Part shown: positions 11,944 to 27,500 of the stretch, piece after piece
Numbering within the stretch: the stretch's first letter is position 1
Layout of the letters: the number at the start of each line of letters is the position of its first letter
Origin: Neocallimastix lanati (nom. inval.)
Lineage: Eukaryota > Neocallimastigomycota > Neocallimastigomycetes > Neocallimastigales > Neocallimastigaceae
Assembly: GCA_016946835.1 (NCBI GenBank)
Contig: JACVTC010000083.1
Span: 70,001 to 97,500 of the forward strand
Direction: 5' to 3'
Length of the DNA stretch: 27,500 nucleotides
Notes under the pieces: model-generated
Seen by the model: the letters and a program-made list of their open reading frames with translations, nothing else
What the model was told of the DNA's origin: nothing
Database searches by the model: none
Translations under genes and position numbers: made by a program

Positions 11944-12234
11944 ATGGCTTATGTTTAAGACGATCCAGATGAGTTATCTGAAATTGATAATAATTTGAAA
12001 ATTAAAGAAAAAAATTGTTCATAAATAGATGTACAATTTAGATATTGCAATCAAAAACAATTTAATTTTTTTTAAAAAGATAATAGTAAATTAGAATACT
12101 TTGACAGTATTGTTAATGATGATGTTGAAGATGACATTAAATTTTTTCCAAATCCATTGTTTCATTATAATACTGAAAGAATTAGGTATACTAATTCTAT
12201 CGAAGATCCATATCAGTTTTTAAATATTTTATAA
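11944..12234 (+). pseudogene. Decayed open reading frame, family unknown
   Basis: A single frame from ATG 11944 to TAA 12232-12234 (97 codons) is interrupted by only three stops, all TAA. Its last 51 codons are uninterrupted and look coding (KLEYFDSIVNDDVEDDIKFF, then NPLFHYNTERIRYTNSIEDP). GC content is visibly higher than the flanks. I do not recognise the family. Reading continues weakly downstream to about 12480, but there the stop density is no better than random. Confidence 0.4.
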
Positions 12235-13582
12235 ATATTTTATAAATATTTTAAAAATTAATAATTGATTATAAAACCTTTATGACCATTAAAAGTTTCT
12301 AGAAATTCCAAATATGTGAAGTAACTTACGTATAGTCAACGTGATGCTCAAGTCAATATGTAACATATATAACGCATCTGTACTACCTCAATGTTATAAC
12401 GAATATACAAACGTGTAACATAGTATACACATGAATGTGTGGATGCTGTTTGATTAGAAAGTATTGAGATGCATGAATATGTGTTTTATTATTATTTGAT
12501 ATACATAGTGTATAAAATGTATGCATATATAGGATATATATGTTTAATATAGTATATATAATATAAATGCATTATATTCTATATATATGTTATCTATTAT
12601 ATATTGGTATATGTATAATATATGTTACATATTAATATTATACATTTTTATACTATATTAATAATAATATTATCAGGTTATCTTCTAATAAAATTTTCTT
12701 TTTTCAGTATTTTCCTTTTTCAGTATTGGAGACTTTAATGCTATCAAAGAATATAAAGTGAACTTAATGAAAATATAAAAAGAAAAAAAAAATTGGATAA
12801 CTTCTTATTTCGGATTTATCTGATAATTCTATTGTTATTGGTTATATTCCACTAAACCTATATATACAGTAAATTAAAAAAACACACTATACTTTTTGAA
12901 TTTTGTATTATAAAATATTTTGAGCTAGTACCAATTTCCATGGGTTAAGTTATATCGGCCTCCTCTTCAAAGGGAAGTACAGAATAAACAAAAAAAAAAA
13001 TTTAAAATAAAATAAAATATATAGAAGAAATATAATGAATGGTACAGATTAAAATAAAAATATAAAAAATAAAAAGAAATGATGTTTAATAAAATTAGAA
13101 TAACGTTTTACTATATATTTACAATTTTTTTTAAAAAAAAATATAATAAAATAATATATATTGTATTTTATTTTATTTTTTATAAATATTATTTTTATTT
13201 AAAATATAAAAATGAATGTTAAATAATTTACATTATAAGGATAAAAAAAAAATGGATTTATAATACTACTTCTATTTACTCTATAATTGTAATTTACAAA
13301 AATGTTTGTAAATTTTATCTTAAATAAAATATATAAACTTTTATACATATAAATAATAAATAAATTAAATTAAATTAATATTTTTTTTTTTTTTTTTTTT
13401 TTTTATAAGATAATTTAAGAATTATAAGATATGATATATGATAATAATGAATAAATATAAAAATTCAATATATTATTTAATTCTGATAATATTTAATATT
13501 TGAATTTCAGCTATAAATATTTAAAATAAATAATTTTTATTTAAAATGATATACTATAAATTAATAAATAATAATTAAATAA
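12235..13582. other. Spacer with possible further coding scraps
   Basis: The segment 12300-12480 is compositionally richer (several CG and GTGATG words) but no frame is open. At about 12707-12780 one frame contains SIGDFNAIKEYK, and at about 12918-12975 another reads QFPWVKLYRPPLQREVQ; both are short and broken. The rest, 12990-13582, is AT-rich with a T24 run at about 13381-13404. I assign no gene. Confidence 0.4.
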
Positions 13583-14728
<1,146 letters not shown>

Positions 14729-15384
14729 AGTTATACTAGTTATTAATTATTGAGGCTCAACTATTTTTTATTTTTTCCCGTAAAATAAATATATTTATAT
14801 GTATTGTTTTTTTCTATGAAGTTATTTATATATTATAAAGATATGATTATACTTATTTATACTTATTAAATATCTTTCTGAAATTAAAAGTAAATTTATT
14901 TTTCAAGAAAGTATTAAAGTATTACATAGAAATATTATATAAGAGAGTGATAAATAAAATTCCAATAAAAAAAAAAAAATAAAGAAAGAAAAGAAAAAAA
15001 AGAAAAAAAGTTTATTATAAGTAATCATAAAATAAAATGTGTATTTATTAAATATTTTAATATTATGCATTTATTTTAATCGGAAATATATATATATATA
15101 TTTTTTTTGACATTTTTTTACCTTTTTTTTTTTTTTTTTTTTATGAATTAATATTTACGATAAAAGCAAAGCTTATTTAATTCTTAACAAAGATTTTTAT
15201 ATTGATAAATAAATATTATTCAGTGAGTATTTTGGTATATTAAATATATAAATAATATATAAATTATAATCAAGTATTCTTATTTTGGATTTTATATTAT
15301 TATAGATATTTATATATGAAATTGTTTTATTATATCACAACTCTTGTAGTTTTTTATATTCTTTTATTTTATTTTTTCTTTTAC

Positions 15385-15420
<36 letters not shown>

Positions 15421-15505
15421 AAAGTAATATATATAGTCTATAATTTAGTATAATTAGAGTAATACTGAATCAATATTTATAAATAGTTTTAATATATATA
15501 TATAT

Positions 15506-15540
<35 letters not shown>

Positions 15541-16851
15541 TTATATATAATTTTAGACAATAAAACACTTTATTATATTATTTTATTACTTTTAAAATTT
15601 GATTATAGCTAACAATAACAAGATTGTTTTCAATAATAAATAAAAATAATATATTTATTTCTTATTTGTCATACAAAAAACCTAAAATGTAAATTTTTTA
15701 TATTAAAAATTAAATATATATCGTGAATATTTTTATTTTTTTTATAATAGTTATATATATAATTAATAAATATTTAAACTTTATATTTCAAAATAATGAA
15801 TTTTTTTATTAATTAGTTATTATATAAATAATTTATTTTTGCGAAAAATATATTCTGATTTTTTATTATTAATATTAGCAATAATAATAATAACAATAAT
15901 AATAATAATAATAATAAAAGAACGAATATGCTATATTCAATATTATTTTGTAATATTTTAAAATTCTTGAAATATTTTAATTAACTTTAATTTAGGAATT
16001 TAATAGCTTAATAATTTAATATTATTTGAACTGAAGATAAAATCAAAAAGTTTAATAATAAAATATTGATTTAATATTTATCTTATTATAAATCTAAAAA
16101 AAAATAAGCAATTTATAATTATAGATTATTTTAATAATATTTAAAAATTTATTTTTTATTAGTAATTTTTTAAATTTCATTTATTTTATTAATAATTATA
16201 ATATAATATAATATTATAATTATAATTTTGGAAATATAATATTATAATTTTAATCTATTAATTTTGAAGTAATATATATATATATATATATTTTTTTTTG
16301 AAAGATATAAAATAAACTATAAAAAAATTATACAGTACATTTATATAATATTAAATAATAAAAAAAATTTAAAAAAAAAAATTTTTTTTTTTCACTTTTT
16401 AAAAACAATATATTGATTTCTTTGTGTTTCAAATTATTTTTATTACTTTGATAAATATATAAAATAATTGTTTTTTTAGAATAAAATTTATTTTTCGTTT
16501 CTTTGAATTGAGTAAAAATTGAAAAAGTAATATTAATAAGACAAAAAAAATAAAAAAAAAAAATTTTTTTTTTTTATTTCATATATTAAAATTATTTAAT
16601 ATTATTTATTAAAATTTTAATAAATTAATTATTTAAATATGTATTAATATATAAATGCATTTTTAAAAAGTTTCAAAAGTTTTAAAAGTTTTACTTTAAT
16701 TAAATTTTATTAAAAAATTTATTTCTTTATAAATTTTGCAATATTTGCTCAGATTTTCTCTGATAATTAAAATAGAATATTATACTTTTTGTAATAAATA
16801 AACAATTCTTTTAAATATTCATATTTATACAATATGAATAATTCTTTCTAT

Positions 16852-16889
<38 letters not shown>

Positions 16890-17033
16890 TTAGTATATAT
16901 TTTCTTTTTAAAATATTTTTACATATATATTATATTTAATAAGTTATTAAATATATATATATAAATTTTATTTAAATTATAAAGATAGTATTATTTATTT
17001 ATAATTAAAAATGATAAAATTGTTTAAATAAAT
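14729..17033. other. AT-rich intergenic region between FAM72 and the cortical-anchor gene
   Basis: Upstream of FAM72 and downstream of the next minus-strand gene. Contains T tracts at about 15124-15142, 15391-15419 and 15509-15535, a TAA/ACA microsatellite at about 15880-15917, TA repeats near 16270-16290 and an A tract at about 16858-16887. No gene on either strand. Confidence 0.6.
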
Positions 17034-23300
<6,267 letters not shown>

Positions 23301-23649
23301 TATTTTAAACAAACATAATTCAAAGATTTATGAAATATATAATTATATTTGAAGTCCAAATTTTTTTCTAATAAATTGGTATATATATATATATATATAT
23401 TTTATAAAACAAAATAAAGATATCTTTAAATTATTTCATAATAATTTTTGTTTATAATATAATTATTTCTTTATTCTCTTTAATTTTTTTTTCTCAAAAA
23501 TTCATTTATGTTTTTTTGTATTATTTTATTCTTTTAGGTTTATTATTATTTTTATTGTCCACAAATAAGAACTTATATAATAAAATGAATTTTAAAATCT
23601 CCCAAGTTTAATGAATTTTTATAATTTAAAATTAGTACATATGTATTTA
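23301..23649. promoter_or_regulatory. Presumed 5' flank of the cortical-anchor gene
   Basis: About 350 bp between the start codon and the giant ATT array. Contains a (TA)n run at about 23380-23401 and T-rich blocks at about 23484-23520. No defined promoter motif can be named; the regulatory role is assumed from position only. Confidence 0.35.
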
Positions 23650-25032
<1,383 letters not shown>

Positions 25033-25782
25033 ATAAATAACAAAATAATAGTATTAATAAAAATAAACCGATTAATTCAAAATATTATTAGATTAGGGCG
25101 TTTTGGGAGTAGTACTAAAACATACAATTGTTTAGGCGAATTAGTATAGGAAATACCATATCAATATATTACTAACGAAAAAATCGAAAAGGTTTATAAA
25201 GAATTTATTGGTGAAATTGACCAATATCCATCAATATAATAAATATTATTATTTTTAATAATTATTAAAATAATTATTATTTATAATAATAATAAAAAAA
25301 ATATATTTTTATAATAACTATTCTGCTCTAAATGTTAATAGAAAACCAATGTATGAATATGAAATGAATACTCAAGAATTACCAAAAGAAATTAAATTAA
25401 GAAGAACTAACAAAAACAATAAAAATTGAAGTTGATAATGATAATGAAGATTTTTCTTTCCAAATGTAATTATATATTGATAACAAAGAAAATATAAGTA
25501 ATAAAAAAAAAATAGCCATAATTATAAATTATAATAACAATAAATATAAAAAAAAAAAAAAAAACTATTTTAGGAATTAAGCTATGGCAAATGATAATTT
25601 ACTTGAAGGTCCAATGTTTTGTTTTAAGGTAGAATGTGTTGTTATATAAGATCTTTAATATATGATATTAGAAAGAAACTTGACCAACGACACATATGTA
25701 TATGGTTTCTTTAATTAGAAGTAAACAAAGTCCATTTAAAGTCGAGGAATCTATTTCACTTATGGATTGTGATTTATTATAA
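25033..25782 (+). pseudogene. Decayed protein-coding region, family uncertain
   Basis: Several coding-like frames on one strand, broken by stops and shifts. At 25033-25236 one frame (68 codons) has a single TAG (25147) and reads LIQNIIRLGRFGSSTKTYN and ITNEKIEKVYKEFIGEIDQY. About 25298-25430 reads YSALNVNRKPMYEYEMNTQ then ELPKEIKLRRT. A shifted frame continues TIKIEVDNDNEDFSFQM before a TAA. From ATG 25584, MANDNLLEGPMFCFKVEC continues with two TAA, and another shift gives LIRSKQSPFKVEESISLMD, ending at TAA 25780-25782. The 25240-25297 stretch is pure AT and may be an insertion. The YEYEMNT...LPKEIK segment vaguely recalls the N-terminal region of Argonaute proteins, but this is too weak to assign. 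Confidence 0.45.
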
Positions 25783-26050
25783 TAAAGAAAGCTATGAAAT
25801 ACGTCTATTATAATTTTCATTTTTATTACAATTTTTTATATATTTTGCTTTCTTATTTTCTTTTTAAATTATAATTTAAATTATAAAAATATTATTTTAA
25901 TATAGATATTAAAGATTTAAAATTAATTTAAAAATAATTTAATATTTACATTTTATATTATTGCTATTATTTTTAATATTTGTTAATCACAATTTTTATC
26001 CAATCAATAATTTTTTTTTAAATATATTATTATTTTTTTTTTTTTGGTTT

Positions 26051-26089
<39 letters not shown>

Positions 26090-26194
26090 TGTATTGAATG
26101 TTAAATAAAATATTTTATTCTTAGTTTTTCTTAAAAAGTTGCGGTTATACTATAAATTATTTATTTTTTATTTTTAAAATTCATTTTCTAAAAA
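25783..26194. promoter_or_regulatory. Presumed TRM1 5' flank
   Basis: AT-rich, with T tracts at 26033-26045 and about 26057-26084 less than 170 bp upstream of the start codon. Poly(dA:dT) tracts commonly keep fungal promoters nucleosome-poor, so a promoter role is plausible, but nothing specific is visible. Confidence 0.35.
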
Positions 26195-27500
26195 ATGAGC
26201 GAAGAATTTAATATTGATGATTATAACACCATTACTGAGGGTGCTGCTACGATTCTTTTTCCAAAGGCCAATGATGTTTTTTATAATCCAATTCAACACT
26301 TTAATCGTGATATGGTATTAAATAAATATTAATATTTTAAAAAATTGTAATTTAATATATATATATAATTCATTAATAATTGGCAATAATAAATATTTAT
26401 TTTAATTATTATTTCAAATTATGCAAATATTAAAATTCAACATAAGTCTACTGCTGCAATTAAGACTTGGCAAAAACAATTTTTAAATGAAAAAAAAGAA
26501 AAATTAAGTAGAAAAAATTCTAATCAAAAAAAAGATAATAAAGCAAATTCCGAACATAGTAAATAATAATAATATATAATTTATATTTATTTATATATAT
26601 TTAATTAATAATTATTATAATTTGATATATTAATTTAGTAGATGATAAATTAGGAATTACAATTTTAGAAGCTTTGGCTGCTTCTGGTTTGCGTTCTATT
26701 CGTTATGCTAAAGAAATAGGAAATGTTAAAAAAATTTTATCAAATGATATGAGTGACGAAGCTGTTGATTCCATTAAACGTAATGTTAAGTATAATAAAG
26801 TTGAAAATATAGTTATTCCAAATAAAGGTGATGCTATGTAAGTATATTTGCAAAAATTTAATTAAAGTTATGTTTTCAAAACTAATAAATTTTTTTTTTA
26901 AATTGAATATTATAGGATGGTCATGTATGAAAATAGAGATCCATTTAAGCGTTTTGATGTTATTGATTTAGTAAGTTATATAATTTTAATATAGTATATT
27001 AATATATCAATTTTAATATATGATAAAATGTAAGAATCATAATTAAATCATTTTGGTTTTTATAGGATCCTTATGGTTCGGCTTCACCATTCCTTGATGG
27101 TGCTGTTCAATCAGTATCAGATGGTGGTCTTTTATGTATTACTTGTACTGATATGGCTGTTTTATGTTCTGGTGGACAAACTGAAGCCTGCTGGGCTAAA
27201 TATGGTGGTGTTCCAATTCCAAATAGTCCATACTGTCATGAGATGGTATATAAATATATTTAATAACTAATATTATATTAATGTTAAAAATTTTTTAATA
27301 ATATTTCATTATATATGATTTTAGGCTTTACGTATACTTCTTCATGCTGTTCAAACTTCTGCTGCTAGATATAGAAGAACCATTGTACCATTACTTTCAT
27401 GTAGTATAGATTTTTACATTAGAGTTTTCGTTAAAGTTTATACATCAGCATCAAAAGTTAAACAAGCTGCCAGGTATATATATATATATATATATATATA
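26195..27500 (+). CDS. TRM1: tRNA (guanine(26)-N(2))-dimethyltransferase Trm1 (5' part, cut by window end)
   Basis: Six exons that keep frame: 26195-26314, 26447-26558, 26639-26837, 26916-26970, 27066-27245 and 27325-27473; a GTATAT donor opens the next intron at the window end. This gives about 271 residues of a protein that is near 570 in yeast. The start ATG at 26195 is the first in frame. Family blocks: EGAATILFP and [12 protein letters not shown] (29-40), the SAM-binding [16 protein letters not shown] (86-101), [32 protein letters not shown] (DPYG at 163-166, the active-site loop), [15 protein letters not shown] and KYGGVPI. Trm1 uses S-adenosylmethionine to make m2,2G26 in nuclear and mitochondrial tRNAs. 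Short introns (78-132 bp) contrast with the larger ones of the cortical-anchor gene. No damage is seen. Confidence 0.96.

Noticed and set aside
12300-12480. Apparent continuous protein if every stop is read as Gln or Trp
   Set aside because: About nine stops in roughly 70 codons is what random AT-rich sequence gives; read-through of any such sequence looks protein-like.

Overview
The window is extremely AT-rich eukaryotic DNA with GT-AG introns, long A/T homopolymers, AAT/ATT microsatellites and proteins full of asparagine and lysine. Fungal-type genes (a Num1/Mcp5-like cortical anchor and a Gac1-like PP1 subunit) together with this composition best fit an early-diverging fungus, most likely an anaerobic gut fungus (Neocallimastigomycota). 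The taxon is an inference; Dictyostelium-like protists share the composition but not, to my knowledge, the Num1/Mcp5 PH family.

Layout. (1) 1-1648, minus: 5' part of a protein phosphatase 1 glycogen-targeting subunit, with an RVxF-type motif close to the window edge. (2) 1649-9460: about 7.8 kb of gene-free AT-rich DNA with simple repeats and two perfect tandem duplications (65 bp and 152 bp). (3) 9461-12990: a graveyard of broken coding fragments on the plus strand. The clearest is a degenerate ankyrin-repeat gene at 9461-10504, with a second ankyrin scrap and unidentified scraps after it. (4) 13583-14728, minus: a complete four-exon FAM72 gene. (5) 17034-23300, minus: a six-exon gene that I assembled from splice sites. 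It encodes a Num1/Mcp5/ApsA-like dynein/cortex anchor of about 1818 residues, with an N-terminal CC1-box-like coiled coil, poly-Asn tracts and a C-terminal PH domain. (6) 23650-24061: 137 uninterrupted ATT copies about 350 bp upstream of that gene's start. (7) 25033-25782: another decayed coding region. (8) 26195-window end, plus: the first six exons of TRM1, the tRNA (guanine-26) dimethyltransferase.

The intact genes are housekeeping or cytoskeletal and unrelated; there is no operon-like or defence-like cluster. I find no convincing new multi-gene system. The items most worth following are: the decayed genes whose in-frame stops can all be reached by a single C-to-T or G-to-A transition; a fungal FAM72 that keeps the tryptophan reported as needed for binding uracil-DNA glycosylase; the CC1 box on the cortical anchor; 3' splice sites sitting directly on poly(A) tracts; and a recurrent T-run followed by GGTTTA.
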